64,000 nt of DNA. It comes from CAZCDS01 sp964497585. GTDB taxonomy: Bacteria; Desulfobacterota; Desulfomonilia; Desulfomonilales; Desulfomonilaceae. Location: assembly GCA_964497585.1 (NCBI GenBank), contig CAZCDS010000017.1:1-64000 (forward strand), in the 5' to 3' direction. The stretch's first letter is position 1. Every line of letters begins with the position of its first letter. Below the pieces are notes generated by a model. It searched no databases and was not told where the DNA came from. It saw nothing but the letters and a program-made list of their open reading frames with translations. Positions 42,500 through 51,837 of this stretch are shown here, piece by piece. Position numbers and translations under genes: made by a program.

Positions 42500-44047
42500 C
42501 TACGTCCTCTCAGAGCCCTGGAGTTCACTGAAGAACTCCACAATCTCAGGCTTCACTAGTTTGCCGAGCGGATTTCTGGGCAAACGATCAAGTATTATCA
42601 TGCGTGTCGGGGCCTTGTACGCGGCGAGGCGCTCCTTGGACCACGCCCTCAGCGATTCCAGCGTGAGGTCGCTCTCCGGTCTGAGAACCAGGGCCGCACA
42701 GACTCGCTCTCCCCATTCATCATCCTCTATCCCTACGATGGCGACCTCTTCAATGTCTGGATGTTCGGTGAGCACCTCTTCGATCTCCAATGCGGAGATC
42801 TTGTACCCTCCCGATTTGATGATATCTACGCTGCTCCTCCCGAGAATCGCGAAGGAACCATCTCTGATCTCCGCGATATCCCCCGTGCGAAACCAACCAT
42901 CCCTAAACGACTGGGAAGTTGCCTCCGGTTTGCCCCAATACTCCAGGAACAGGCCCGGACCCCTGACTACGATCTCTCCAGGTTGGCCAGGGTCGACCTC
43001 TCGGCCGTGCTCGTCCACGAGTCTCAACTCGACGTCCGGGAAAGGTTGTCCCACGTGGCCTGCGCGACGTTCACCGTAGAGGGGATTCGAGAGAGCCATG
43101 CCGATTTCGGTCGTTCCGTAACGTTCCAGGAGCACGTGGCCGGAAATCTGCTTCCATTTCTCGAGGACGCGAGCGGGAAGCGCCGCGGATCCGGAAACCA
43201 TTAACCGCATGTTCTTGCACCCTGCCGACATTCGCTCTTGCAGCTCGGCCGGAGCATCTTCCCATGCCCGAATCAGTTTCACGTACACCGTGGGCACCGC
43301 CATGAAGAGGGTCAGGTTTCCTTGGGCAATCCGCTCCCACGTCTCCTCCGCGTCAAAGCCGGACATCATGTGGCACTGCGCGCCAGCCCAAAGCGCGCAC
43401 AGGGTCACGTTCAGGATGCCGTGCAGATGATGCAACGGGAGGACGAGCAGGATGCGGTCATGGCAGGACCATTCCCACGCGTTGATGAGCCGCTCTATCT
43501 GGGTTCGGATTGCGTCGTGGCTAAAGACCGCTCCCTTGGGTTTGCCTGTGGTTCCGCTCGTATAGATGATCATCGCACGCCTGGAAGGATCCACGTGGGG
43601 AAGCTCCTCGGTCGGTTGATCCTCTCGGATCCGGCCGGGCACGAATCGCCGGCCGAGATCCCGAGCTATGGGTAGCACCCGATCGCCGAGTTCCGGAACG
43701 GCCATCAAGATCTCAGCGTCAGTGTCTTCAACCACATATTGCAGCTCCGGCCGGGGATGAAAGAGCGAGAGCGGAACCGCGATTCCCCCGGCCATCCAGA
43801 TGCCCCACTGCATAGCGACATAGGTGAAGCCGGGCCGAGCCAGGAACGCGACGCGCGCTTCGCACAGATCGTCCGATCCCTGGAGCAATTCCGAAGCGAC
43901 ACGCGCGGATGCCTTCAGGAGCTGCTCATAGGTAAAGACACCCTCATCGGACAGGATAGCAACCCGCGTCAAATGCCTCTGCGCACGGTCAACGACCGGA
44001 ATCCCAGTCCTACGGCTCTGATAGCGCGTACCCAATTCTTCCAACAT
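42500..44047 (-). CDS. AMP-forming acyl-CoA synthetase (malonyl-CoA ligase-like)
   Basis: A 515-residue ANL-superfamily enzyme. It has the P-loop IIYTSGTTGKPKGAVFSH near 165-182, YGTTEIGMALSNPL near 310-323, WFRTGDIAE near 390, GRSSVDIIKSGGYKISALEIEE near 410-431 and the catalytic Lys region LPRNPLGKLVKPEI near 488-501. The EIGMALSNPL stretch and overall length resemble malonyl/methylmalonyl-CoA synthetases (MatB/ACSF3), but the acid substrate is unproven. GGAGG lies six bases before the ATG at 44047. It heads the cluster with the toroid, DUF362 and crotonase genes. Confidence 0.9.
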   Translation of the reverse strand: MLEELGTRYQSRRTGIPVVDRAQRHLTRVAILSDEGVFTYEQLLKASARVASELLQGSDDLCEARVAFLARPGFTYVAMQWGIWMAGGIAVPLSLFHPRPELQYVVEDTDAEILMAVPELGDRVLPIARDLGRRFVPGRIREDQPTEELPHVDPSRRAMIIYTSGTTGKPKGAVFSHDAIRTQIERLINAWEWSCHDRILLVLPLHHLHGILNVTLCALWAGAQCHMMSGFDAEETWERIAQGNLTLFMAVPTVYVKLIRAWEDAPAELQERMSAGCKNMRLMVSGSAALPARVLEKWKQISGHVLLERYGTTEIGMALSNPLYGERRAGHVGQPFPDVELRLVDEHGREVDPGQPGEIVVRGPGLFLEYWGKPEATSQSFRDGWFRTGDIAEIRDGSFAILGRSSVDIIKSGGYKISALEIEEVLTEHPDIEEVAIVGIEDDEWGERVCAALVLRPESDLTLESLRAWSKERLAAYKAPTRMIILDRLPRNPLGKLVKPEIVEFFSELQGSERT

Positions 44048-44373
44048 CAAACCTCCGTGTGACTCCGGCCAGAGACGATTGGGACCAGTCCGATTGTAAC
44101 ACACCGGCACGCCGCGGCGTCCAACCGTTCCAATCGTCTTGCTCTCCTTCGGGGAGAGGAGATTTCCCGTCTGCCCCCTGTCCTTCTGGGAGGGGGTCGG
44201 ACTGAGGGAGAATCTCGCTCGCTTGAAGGCGCGTTGGTATCACACGTTTGGCCGGTCCTTGCTATACGGGGCTCGTGGGAACCCGTCCCGCAGCGACAGG
44301 CGGTGCAGTTTGTATGAAGCATGATGCCAGGAGAATTTGAGCGCGTCCCGCAGACTGAATCTGGAAAGGAGGC
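44048..44373. other. Intergenic region with a dispersed-type repeat
   Basis: No gene is seen. Bases 44145-44210 hold the pattern CTCCTTCGGGGAGAGGAG ... CTTCTGGGAGGGGGTCGG ... TGAGGGAGAATC, reminiscent of widely dispersed C/T- and G/A-rich palindromes in bacterial intergenic DNA. Confidence 0.4.
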
Positions 44374-44397
44374 TGCGGGAGGCGAGCGCCTCCCGCA
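44374..44397 (-). terminator. Very strong hairpin after the CODH operon
   Basis: TGCGGGAGGCG (44374-44384) and CGCCTCCCGCA (44387-44397) are perfectly complementary, five bases beyond the stop of the FAD oxidoreductase on the minus strand. It lacks a long T-tract, so it may terminate weakly or protect the mRNA 3' end. Confidence 0.55.
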
Positions 44398-44401
44398 CGA
44401 T

Positions 44402-45658
44402 TCATTTCGATTGTACTGCGTCTACGGCTAGATCCCTCTTGAGCCAAGGTGCGTAGCTGGGTCTCCGCGCGAGAAGGGCGTCCATGTGCCGCTCGACATT
44501 TGCTTTTCGTTCAATGAGACCGTTATACACACCAGCTCCCTCAATCTCTCCGACCATGAGGGCCCCCACCAGGCGACCCTTTTTCAAGACCAGTTTGCGG
44601 TAGTTGTCGCGCTGTTGCAGGGTGAAAACGTCGTAGTCCGTTTCAGCCTCCGGAGCGATCAGGCCCATCGAAACCGTCGGGATGCCGGCAAGCTCAAAGG
44701 AATTTCGGACGATGAGAGATCCCGCGTAATCGAGATTACCGCCTGCCATATTGATGCCCGCGGTCCGTCCCATTGCTGTTGCGTCGGTCCAGGTGCCTGC
44801 GATGATGCTGTTACCGGTGACGATGTCGCTGGTTTCGACCACATCACCCGCGGCGAAGACCTCCGGATCGCTCGTCTGCAGGAGCCGGTTCACGACGATC
44901 CCCTCATTGACTTCGAGACCGGCCTGCCGGGCGAGCTCAGCGTTGGGAGTTATGCCGACGGCGACGACGATCAGATCTGCCTCCAATCTGGTGCCGTCAG
45001 TCAGGACCACCTGTTCGATCGCTCCGTTGCTCCGGTCGACTTGCTTCACGGTCTTATCAAGGACAAGTCGGATGCCTTGACCATCGATCGCGCGGCCGAC
45101 GATTTCCGCGGCAGCGTGATCGAACTGCAGCGGGACCACCCGGTCACCCTGCTCGACCACCGTGACGTCCAGCCCTCGTTTTCGCAGAGCCAGCGCCGCC
45201 TTCATTCCCACTCGGCCGCCGCCGATAACGACACAGCGGGACGCGGTCTCAGCCGCCTCCCTGATCGCTTCCGCATCCGAGAGGGTTCTCAGCACGTACA
45301 CGCCGGGGCCGTCCAGGCCATGAATTGACGGGCGCAGCGCCGAACTTCCCGTGGCCAGGAGGAGTCGGTCGTACTGGACGCTCTCTCCCCCTCTTATCGA
45401 GACGCTTTTCGTTCGCGACTCTATGGCCTCGACCGAGGTTCCGAGCCGGAATTCGACGCCCGGCGGCATGGTCCGCGGATCTCTGAGCAGTGCTTCCTTG
45501 CCTATTCCGTTCTCGATGAGCGTGGTGATCAGGGGGCGGAAGTACGCGGGATGGGATTCGTCAGAGATGATCAAGACCCGGGCGCCGGGGTCTCTCATAA
45601 GGACCGCACCGGCTGCGGCGATGCCGGCCGCCGCGTTTCCGATAATCAGGTAGCGCAT
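44402..45658 (-). CDS. FAD/NAD(P)H oxidoreductase of the CODH operon
   Basis: A 418-residue flavoprotein with an FAD-binding N-terminus (YLIIGNAAAGIAAA), an NAD(P)H-binding motif near 150 (CVVIGGGRVGMKAAL) and the second FAD motif DPEVFAAGDVVE near 270-281, as in NADH oxidase/rubredoxin reductase-type enzymes. A C-terminal domain of about 100 residues completes it. In cooS-cooF-flavoprotein operons this enzyme is thought to pass CO-derived electrons from the ferredoxin to NAD(P). The ATG at 45658 follows AAGGGGAA. It lies 212 bases after cooF. Confidence 0.92.
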   Translation of the reverse strand: MRYLIIGNAAAGIAAAGAVLMRDPGARVLIISDESHPAYFRPLITTLIENGIGKEALLRDPRTMPPGVEFRLGTSVEAIESRTKSVSIRGGESVQYDRLLLATGSSALRPSIHGLDGPGVYVLRTLSDAEAIREAAETASRCVVIGGGRVGMKAALALRKRGLDVTVVEQGDRVVPLQFDHAAAEIVGRAIDGQGIRLVLDKTVKQVDRSNGAIEQVVLTDGTRLEADLIVVAVGITPNAELARQAGLEVNEGIVVNRLLQTSDPEVFAAGDVVETSDIVTGNSIIAGTWTDATAMGRTAGINMAGGNLDYAGSLIVRNSFELAGIPTVSMGLIAPEAETDYDVFTLQQRDNYRKLVLKKGRLVGALMVGEIEGAGVYNGLIERKANVERHMDALLARRPSYAPWLKRDLAVDAVQSK

Positions 45659-45870
45659 TTCATTCCCCTTTCCTGAAGTGCTTACACGATTCACACTGGC
45701 GCGCGTGCAAACCCGCTAGATTACCCATTACTCCAACTCTCTATCCTTAAGGGAACCGGCTGGCCTCCCTGTGAGGAGTGCGTCTCCGCCGGCTATTCCG
45801 CCAGGCACGAGGAGGAGATAGGGGGCCATGCGTTCGATCGCACGGCGATGTCACCAGTCCGTTTCGGATC

Positions 45871-46365
45871 TCAGTCATTGAGGGCTTTGGCTACCACCCC
45901 GGCCGCCATTCGACGCATTCCCGCGGCAAAGTCGTCTGCTTCGGCATACACCAGCGCGCCTGTGGGGCAGGCTCCCACGCAGGCCGGTTCCTCTCGATCG
46001 GGGCAGCGGTCGCATTTGACCGCGATCTTCTCATCCTTTCGCCGTCCTACGACGCCGTACGGACAGACCATCAGACACGTCCAACACCCTACACAGCGCT
46101 CATCCTGCTGCATGATCGCGCCGCGTTCGTCCCGGGTGATCGACCCGGCAATGCAGGCATCAAGACAGGGAGCCGGATCGCAATGACGACAGGTGAGCGG
46201 GATATTGGCATCCTCCGCCCGCTCTACATAGAGCCGGTAGCGCGGCCTGGGAGTCTCGGCGATTGCCGTGAAAAGGTTCTTGCTCGCGGAGTGCTCGACC
46301 GCGCAGGCAAGTTGGCAGTTGAGACACCCCATACAGCGGTCCGGACGAATGAAGACTTCTTTCAT
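45871..46365 (-). CDS. cooF: CooF-like four-cluster ferredoxin
   Basis: A 164-residue iron-sulfur protein with sixteen cysteines in four clusters: CMGCLNCQLAC near 11-21, CRHCDPAPCLDAC near 59-71, CVGCWTCLMVC near 90-100 and CDRCPDREEPACVGAC near 118-133. This matches the CooF/HycB electron-transfer family. It carries electrons from the CO dehydrogenase to partner redox enzymes. The start overlaps the cooS stop as ATGA, so translation is coupled. Confidence 0.93.
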   Translation of the reverse strand: MKEVFIRPDRCMGCLNCQLACAVEHSASKNLFTAIAETPRPRYRLYVERAEDANIPLTCRHCDPAPCLDACIAGSITRDERGAIMQQDERCVGCWTCLMVCPYGVVGRRKDEKIAVKCDRCPDREEPACVGACPTGALVYAEADDFAAGMRRMAAGVVAKALND

Positions 46366-48257
46366 AGTCCCAACCCCTTTCTTCTTTCGTGGATCGCTTC
46401 CATCAATTTCGCGGCCGAGCTGACCGGCTGGGTGTCCACGATGAAATAGCCTCCGAAAAGGTCCTTGACGCCTTCGGTGAGTACCTGGGCCACAGTCGGT
46501 CCGCCGAGCACCGGGGGAACAACACCCACATGTGTCGGAAGTCCTGCAGCCACCGCCCAGGTGCCGATGGCGATCGCCTTCTCCGCGGTGGCTTCCGGAG
46601 CGCTTGCCACGACCGGGAGTTTGTCGAGATCCACCCCGAGCTTGTTGGCAACCGCAACGGCCACGTCAGCCGCACGGCTGTTATCAACACAGGAGCCCAT
46701 ATGCAGAACCATGGGAAGCGGCCCGCCGAGACCTGCTGCCTCGCCCACCGCGGTCAAGACCGCTTTCAGTCCGTCGCCCGCGTATTCGTTCGTTGCCTCG
46801 GGCGTCAGCAGCCCGTGCCGGGCGCAGGCTCCTCCACCGCAACCGGTGGCGAGCAGGAGCACGTTTTGTCTTGCAAGCTCTTTGGCCATGGTGACGAAAT
46901 TCTCATCCTGAGGCACCCGAACGTTGTTGCAGCCGGCGAAGAGACAGACACCCTGGATATTGCCGTTGACGATGTTATCGATGAGGGGCTTGAGTGGATC
47001 CTCGCTATTGACTTTGGACAACGCGCCGATGATGGCTTCCGTGGAGAAGCCGGCAATGGCCTTATTCTCATATTGCGGGATATTCACTTTACTCTGATCC
47101 CGACTCTTGAACGCCTCTATCCCGATTCTGAGTATCTGCTTGGCGGTTTCCCGGGCATTGGCTTCGTCGAAGTCAATATGCGTGGCGCCGGGTATCTTGC
47201 TTATCCCCATGGTGGTCACGAGCTTTGTGTGGTAGCACTCGGCCAGAGCGCTCAGGCTCGGCATAATGCACTGGTAATCGACCACCATCGCGTCCACCGC
47301 GCCGGTGAGGATAGGTACCTCTTGCGAAACCGAGTGGGTCACCGAGGGGATGCCGTGTCTCAGCAACACTTCGTTGCCCGTGCAACACACTCCCACGAGA
47401 TTGATCCCGCCGGCGGCTCCGACGCTCTTGGCTTCCTCGTCCAGGTCCTTTGCCACCTGGACTATCACGTCGGAGAGAACGGGATTGTGGCCGTGAAGCG
47501 CGATGTTCACCTTGTCCGCTGCGAGGACTCCCAGGTTCGCCCTGGAAACGACCGGGTTCGGAGTCCCGAAGATGATGTCGGCGAGGTCCGTCCCCATGTG
47601 ACAGCCGGCATAATCCGCCAGAGCGCACTTGATTCCGCCGAGGAGCAGATTGACCGGGTCCGCGTCCACACCGTAACAGGTCCGGTGCATCATCTCGGAG
47701 ATTGCCGAATCGATTCCCGTCGGGACCACTCCGTATTTTGAGAAGGTTTCGACCCGGCCCTGGGTCACATTTGTTGCGGCCCACGTCGCCGGGGTCTCCT
47801 TTTCCGAGAAGTCCGCAAGCGCCACCTGGGCCAGCTCTTTCGCAAGCTGCTGGGTGCTCTTGCCATTCGAGTCGATTCCCACCTTGATGGCCACCGCCTG
47901 AAGCTTGGCTTCATCTCTGACGGGGTAATCGGGCGCGTTACCTTCGGACCACTTGAGCAGCGTGTGCGCCAGATGCTTGGCATGGCCCGAGTGAGCTGCA
48001 GTCCCGGCAGCGATTGCGCGGACGAGGTTTCGCGCGACAATGGTGTTCGCGTCCGCTCCGCATGCGCCCTTAGCGGCCCCTTCCCCAAACGGGTCGATCC
48101 GACAGGGGCCCTGCATACAGTTTCGGCAGCAGGTCCCTAGCTCACCGAACCCGCATTGCGGGCTCTGTTTCTCAAAACGGTCCCAGATTGTCTCGAGCGC
48201 TTCCTTTTGGGCGGTGTCGAGCAATCCCCTGGAGGCCGCATCGGTCGTTCTTTCCAT
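46362..48257 (-). CDS. cooS: Anaerobic carbon-monoxide dehydrogenase catalytic subunit
   Basis: A 631-residue Ni,Fe-S enzyme that interconverts CO and CO2. Ligands of the D and B clusters lie in CGFGELGTCCRNCMQGPCRIDPFG near 42-65. C-cluster residues are all recognisable in order: His in LHGHNP, Cys in VGVCCTGNE, DYQC, FAGCNN, ATGC and HMGSCVDNSR. Length matches CooS monomers. The ATG follows AAGGAGGTG at ideal spacing; the longer frame to 48356 was rejected. A possible -35 TTGACA lies at 48335-48330 on the minus strand. No acetyl-CoA synthase subunit, CooC nickel-insertion ATPase or energy-converting hydrogenase is nearby, so the operon probably feeds CO electrons to the flavoprotein. Confidence 0.96.
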   Translation of the reverse strand: MERTTDAASRGLLDTAQKEALETIWDRFEKQSPQCGFGELGTCCRNCMQGPCRIDPFGEGAAKGACGADANTIVARNLVRAIAAGTAAHSGHAKHLAHTLLKWSEGNAPDYPVRDEAKLQAVAIKVGIDSNGKSTQQLAKELAQVALADFSEKETPATWAATNVTQGRVETFSKYGVVPTGIDSAISEMMHRTCYGVDADPVNLLLGGIKCALADYAGCHMGTDLADIIFGTPNPVVSRANLGVLAADKVNIALHGHNPVLSDVIVQVAKDLDEEAKSVGAAGGINLVGVCCTGNEVLLRHGIPSVTHSVSQEVPILTGAVDAMVVDYQCIMPSLSALAECYHTKLVTTMGISKIPGATHIDFDEANARETAKQILRIGIEAFKSRDQSKVNIPQYENKAIAGFSTEAIIGALSKVNSEDPLKPLIDNIVNGNIQGVCLFAGCNNVRVPQDENFVTMAKELARQNVLLLATGCGGGACARHGLLTPEATNEYAGDGLKAVLTAVGEAAGLGGPLPMVLHMGSCVDNSRAADVAVAVANKLGVDLDKLPVVASAPEATAEKAIAIGTWAVAAGLPTHVGVVPPVLGGPTVAQVLTEGVKDLFGGYFIVDTQPVSSAAKLMEAIHERRKGLGL

Positions 48258-48474
48258 AGAACACCTCCTTGGGCTGATCTGGCGATGGGATGGGAAAAAT
48301 TGGGAAATACGGATTACTGGGTACGGACTTGTCAACCGTCCCACCCAGGTTAGCACTCCGTGATTCTTGAGTCAAAGTCTAAGAAAGTATTCCGGTAAGA
48401 GTAGTTGGCGGGGCCTTTTCGGCATGCCTCCGGGATGACCGATAATTACCTTAGAGAAGCAGGGATCATTCGAT

Positions 48475-49125
48475 TTACGAAGTCTTCCGGGATTTGCGCG
48501 GAGGAGTAGCGGTCGGTTTCATCGGAGCGTTACAGTGGAGGCATCGATCGGACTTTTCGAAATGTACCTTCTGGCATGAAGGGCAGGTGTAAGTGGGCAT
48601 GTACACGGTCTTGGCCAAAGACTTGCGCTTCTCCAGGTCTTCGTGTGTCAAACGGCCGTTCCACAGGAACTTGCTCAGCAGGTTCAGAATCTCTTGGCGA
48701 GAGAGTCGGTACGTGGCCATCAACTCTTCGTCCGTGAAGCCTCCTTTGATATCCTCGAGGACGCTACGCTCTATCGCGCTCTTTCTGATGCTCAGCCTTC
48801 CCACGATCTCGGCCTCAATCACGGGATCGGCTTGGTCGATGAGGATTTGCGCGAACTCGGCCCCACAGTTGGAGCATTTCTCCAACTCGACAGGCTGGGG
48901 CTCGCTGCAACGGGGACATTCACGGGTCGGAGCTCGGACCGGTTCCCCAACCGGTATCCTGCCTTCAATGTCGGATTTCTTGAGGGAGCCGGCCTTCACC
49001 AGCTTCGTGATTACCGTCTGGAGGCCCTTGGCAGACAGACTGTACTTCGTCATCAGGTCCGAGTTCGTCATCCCCACCAGGATGTCGTAAACGATTTCGG
49101 AGGCTCTTATGTGCTTCTTGCCCAT
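48475..49125 (-). CDS. Protein with two winged-helix/zinc-ribbon modules
   Basis: A 216-residue protein made of an internal duplication. Each half has a short helical HTH-like unit (VYDILVGMTNSDLMTKYSLSAKGLQ near 12-36, and LEDIKGGFTDEELMATYRLSRQEI near 122-145) followed by a four-Cys ribbon (CPRCSEPQ...CSNCG near 70-88, and CPSCQKVHFEKSDRCLHC near 180-197). The shared pattern I-GxTxxELMxxYxLS is obvious by eye. It is probably a DNA- or RNA-binding regulator, possibly of the upstream cooS operon region, but no target is known. Confidence 0.78.
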   Translation of the reverse strand: MGKKHIRASEIVYDILVGMTNSDLMTKYSLSAKGLQTVITKLVKAGSLKKSDIEGRIPVGEPVRAPTRECPRCSEPQPVELEKCSNCGAEFAQILIDQADPVIEAEIVGRLSIRKSAIERSVLEDIKGGFTDEELMATYRLSRQEILNLLSKFLWNGRLTHEDLEKRKSLAKTVYMPTYTCPSCQKVHFEKSDRCLHCNAPMKPTATPPRKSRKTS

Positions 49126-49488
49126 CGGGCTCGCTACCGTGTGGTGTGCTCGATCACCTAGGTCAGTGCAAGCTCGTTACCACGCCCGTTAAACAGCTCT
49201 CCCCCTGAAGCGACCGGCCGTTGCACTGTGAGATTCCCCGCGTTTCACTTCCTCTCCTATCATCGGCATTGGTTCCAACCTGTCAAGCACAATACATCGT
49301 CGATTTATGATCTTTCCCAAATATCGCTAACGATGCGGAAGAAAAGAACTCGACGCGCGTTGACATCTTACTCTTTGCGAGTGATCATTGACCCGGCCGG
49401 TCCAACGGCTGTCATCACCAAAGGGTGTGCACAAACCGTGTGAGAAAGCCAGATACCGGTTGTAATACCAGAAGGAGAGGATCCTGAA
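49126..49488. other. Divergent intergenic region, nothing certain
   Basis: 363 bases between the zinc-ribbon protein and the hydroxyacyl-CoA dehydrogenase. No frame or clear promoter was recognised, although bases 49300-49370 are relatively AT-rich. Confidence 0.35.
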
Positions 49489-50367
49489 ATGACGGCTGTG
49501 AAGACGGTGTTTATCGTGGGCGCCGGAGCAATGGGCCGCGGCATTGCTCAGGTGTGCGCTCAGGCGGGCTGGCACGTACTTCTTACCGACGCGAACGAAG
49601 ACGCCCTGCAGCAGGCAATGGATACGATCGAATGGTCCGTGGGCAAGCTCATCAGTTCTGGTAAGCTTTCCGGACACAAAGAGTCGATAGTCGGCCGCGT
49701 TCAAACGGTGACCGACCTTTCCCGGGCCGCTGAATCGGATCTCGCGATCGAGGCGGTATTTGAGGATCGAACCTTGAAGCAGGAGATCTTCCGCGAACTC
49801 GACGAGAAATGTAAGTCCCAAACCATCCTGGCCTCGAATACCTCCGCGATTCCCATTACCGAATTGGGAGCCGTAACCGAACGTCCCGGGCAGGTTGTGG
49901 GGATGCATTTCTTCAATCCCGTACCGCTGATGCCGGTGGTTGAGGTCGTAAAAGGCATCGGCACCACCGAAGAGACAATCCAGTGGGTACGGCAATTCAT
50001 ACGAGAACTCGGGAAGGAGCCGATTCGGGTCGAAACCGATATTCCGGGCTTTCTGCTCAATCGGATAAATCTCGTCAGCTACATTGAGGCCATTCGGATG
50101 GTCGAACTCGGGATCGGGACCGTGGAAGAGATCGACAGGGGAGTAAGACTCGCTTTCGGGCGACGCATGGGCCCCTTTGAAACAGGCGACCTCGTCGGAC
50201 TCGACGTCAGCCATGGAGCGCTCATGGCCATATTCGAAGAGGGCAAGGACTCCCGGTTCTACCCGCCTCAGTTGTTGAGGCGAAAAGTGCGAGCCGGACA
50301 CTTGGGAAGAAAAACTCGAAAGGGATGGTACGAGTATGACGAGAACGGAAAGGCCAAGCCGTCGTGA
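49489..50367 (+). CDS. 3-hydroxyacyl-CoA dehydrogenase (3-hydroxybutyryl-CoA type)
   Basis: A 292-residue enzyme that oxidises 3-hydroxyacyl-CoA or reduces 3-oxoacyl-CoA with NAD. The Rossmann loop VGAGAMGRGIAQ is near residues 10-21, the catalytic His is in VVGMHFFNPVPLMPVVEVV near 137-155, and the C-terminal 3HCDH domain with DVSHG and GRKTRKGWYEYDENG is complete. It is the single-domain HBD type without a crotonase fusion. AGGAGAGG precedes the ATG. It stands alone between unrelated genes. Confidence 0.95.
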   Translation: MTAVKTVFIVGAGAMGRGIAQVCAQAGWHVLLTDANEDALQQAMDTIEWSVGKLISSGKLSGHKESIVGRVQTVTDLSRAAESDLAIEAVFEDRTLKQEIFRELDEKCKSQTILASNTSAIPITELGAVTERPGQVVGMHFFNPVPLMPVVEVVKGIGTTEETIQWVRQFIRELGKEPIRVETDIPGFLLNRINLVSYIEAIRMVELGIGTVEEIDRGVRLAFGRRMGPFETGDLVGLDVSHGALMAIFEEGKDSRFYPPQLLRRKVRAGHLGRKTRKGWYEYDENGKAKPS

Positions 50368-50958
50368 TTCCAACACGTCCTTGAGAGGTAAACACCTTGA
50401 GACCCTCGTGTGCAACGAGTGGATCCCCCATGGTCCGTTGCTCTGTTCCGACCCGTCACCGACGAGATGCCAGTCCTTCGAAAGCCAAACAGTGTCACAG
50501 GATAGCTGGGCCAACTGGCGGAGCATCTCACAGAACCTCCCACTAAGAGTAAGCGCTATGTGCCGCAGTTGGCGGGGCTGGCAGTGCTGCCTGCGCCTGC
50601 ATGAAATACGCGACCGGACCTGCAGAGGTGAGCACCAAGTTGGTGGCGGTGGCGGCCTGGGGAGGGTCGCGTTCACAAGGGTCCTCCCCGTGAACCCGGA
50701 CGGCGAGACGAAACTGATTTCGGCATAGTCGGTTCTCGCTTTACGTACGCCATCGGTTGGGGTGGTCCCCTGGCCCGTAAGCGGCATGTCGGGTCCCGGG
50801 GGGCCGAATGGGGTCAAATCGGTCTTGACAATTCGCTCCCCCATCAATACCATTAACTATCCGCAATTCTCACCAAAGGGCCTAAAGGTATTGGTTTTTG
50901 GGAGGTATTCCGAAGTACGCTGGTACCTCCTGCGCCCTGGAGGTAGAGGTTTGTTCGG
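50368..50958. other. Intergenic region, no convincing gene
   Basis: 591 bases. Open frames exist but none resembles a protein family. TTGACA at 50825-50830 with TACCAT 17 bases downstream is a possible promoter for the next gene. The neighbouring GGGTCAAATCGGTCTTGACAATT resembles ends of REP-type repeats. Confidence 0.4.
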
Positions 50959-51837
50959 ATGGAGTCCGGTTGGAAGTCTTCCTTGCAGGGGTGGTATTTG
51001 GTCGGTGGGGCCCAGAAGGGGCACGGCTTAGGCCGATTGCTTGGCCAGCGGTTAGCAGCCGTTTGGGCTGTCGCGTTGATGAGTCTGGTTCCGCTGGCCG
51101 CCCTGGCGTACGAGTGTTCAGGGTGGACGCCCCTGAGGCTCTGGGACGGATCATTTTCAGTCCCGCGTGAGCGCCAGGGATATCTAGTTTACAATAATAC
51201 CGGCACGGTCGTGTTTGTTTATCATCCCGAGACACGGTCACGATATACGTTCGCGCCAGGCCAAAGCGGTCACCTTGGTCAGGACGGGATGGTTCTCAAA
51301 TTCCATCCCAGCGAAATCATCTGCGGATCTCTCGATTGCCGGAGGCAGTGCACCGTACGCTTGGCCCTCATCGACCTGGTTCCTGTGGTAGTCTTGGAAC
51401 TGGCCCATCGTCGGCCTGCTCCCCGATACGTGAGAAGACAGGCGCCGTCTTCCCAACCGCCGGAGCGGAGGCAGATCCGGAAAAAGACTTCTGCCCGAGT
51501 CCGCCCCGTCCCGGATCAGGTGAGAGCGGATCCGTGCGCAGTCGTAAGGGTCTACCTGGAAAAGATGGTGCACATATATTGTCGCTACCAGGGTGTGGAA
51601 CTGGGACGCAGACTCAATGACCTGAAATATCGCTATGCGAACAGGCTCCGCCGGATGGTGCCACAGGACATCTTTGCAGATGTGGGACGTTATGAATCCA
51701 TCTGCCAATGCGTCAACAAATTGGCAGCATCAGGGATGGATACGAAGAAAATCTTCACGGAACGACGCTGCGGCGACTTTACCACGAAACAATTGAGGGC
51801 CAGGATAATTGATCGACTGAGGACTCGAATTAAGTAG
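50959..51837 (+). CDS. Exported hypothetical protein
   Basis: A 292-residue protein with a hydrophobic segment at about 32-50 (AAVWAVALMSLVPLAALA) that looks like a late signal peptide; a downstream start may be real. The mature protein has a beta-rich domain (about 51-150, YLVYNNTGTVVFVYHPETRSRYTFAPGQ), a Pro/Arg linker and a C-terminal helical domain with paired cysteines (about 190-290). GGAGGTAGAGG lies upstream of the chosen ATG. No family was recognised. Confidence 0.65.
   Translation: MESGWKSSLQGWYLVGGAQKGHGLGRLLGQRLAAVWAVALMSLVPLAALAYECSGWTPLRLWDGSFSVPRERQGYLVYNNTGTVVFVYHPETRSRYTFAPGQSGHLGQDGMVLKFHPSEIICGSLDCRRQCTVRLALIDLVPVVVLELAHRRPAPRYVRRQAPSSQPPERRQIRKKTSARVRPVPDQVRADPCAVVRVYLEKMVHIYCRYQGVELGRRLNDLKYRYANRLRRMVPQDIFADVGRYESICQCVNKLAASGMDTKKIFTERRCGDFTTKQLRARIIDRLRTRIK

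Noticed and set aside
46389..47741. 450-codon plus-strand frame over cooS
   Set aside because: Antisense shadow of the CODH gene, whose metal ligands are fully conserved.
49327..50853. 508-codon minus-strand frame over the hydroxyacyl-CoA dehydrogenase
   Set aside because: Antisense to a conserved gene and continuing through non-coding DNA; no family features.
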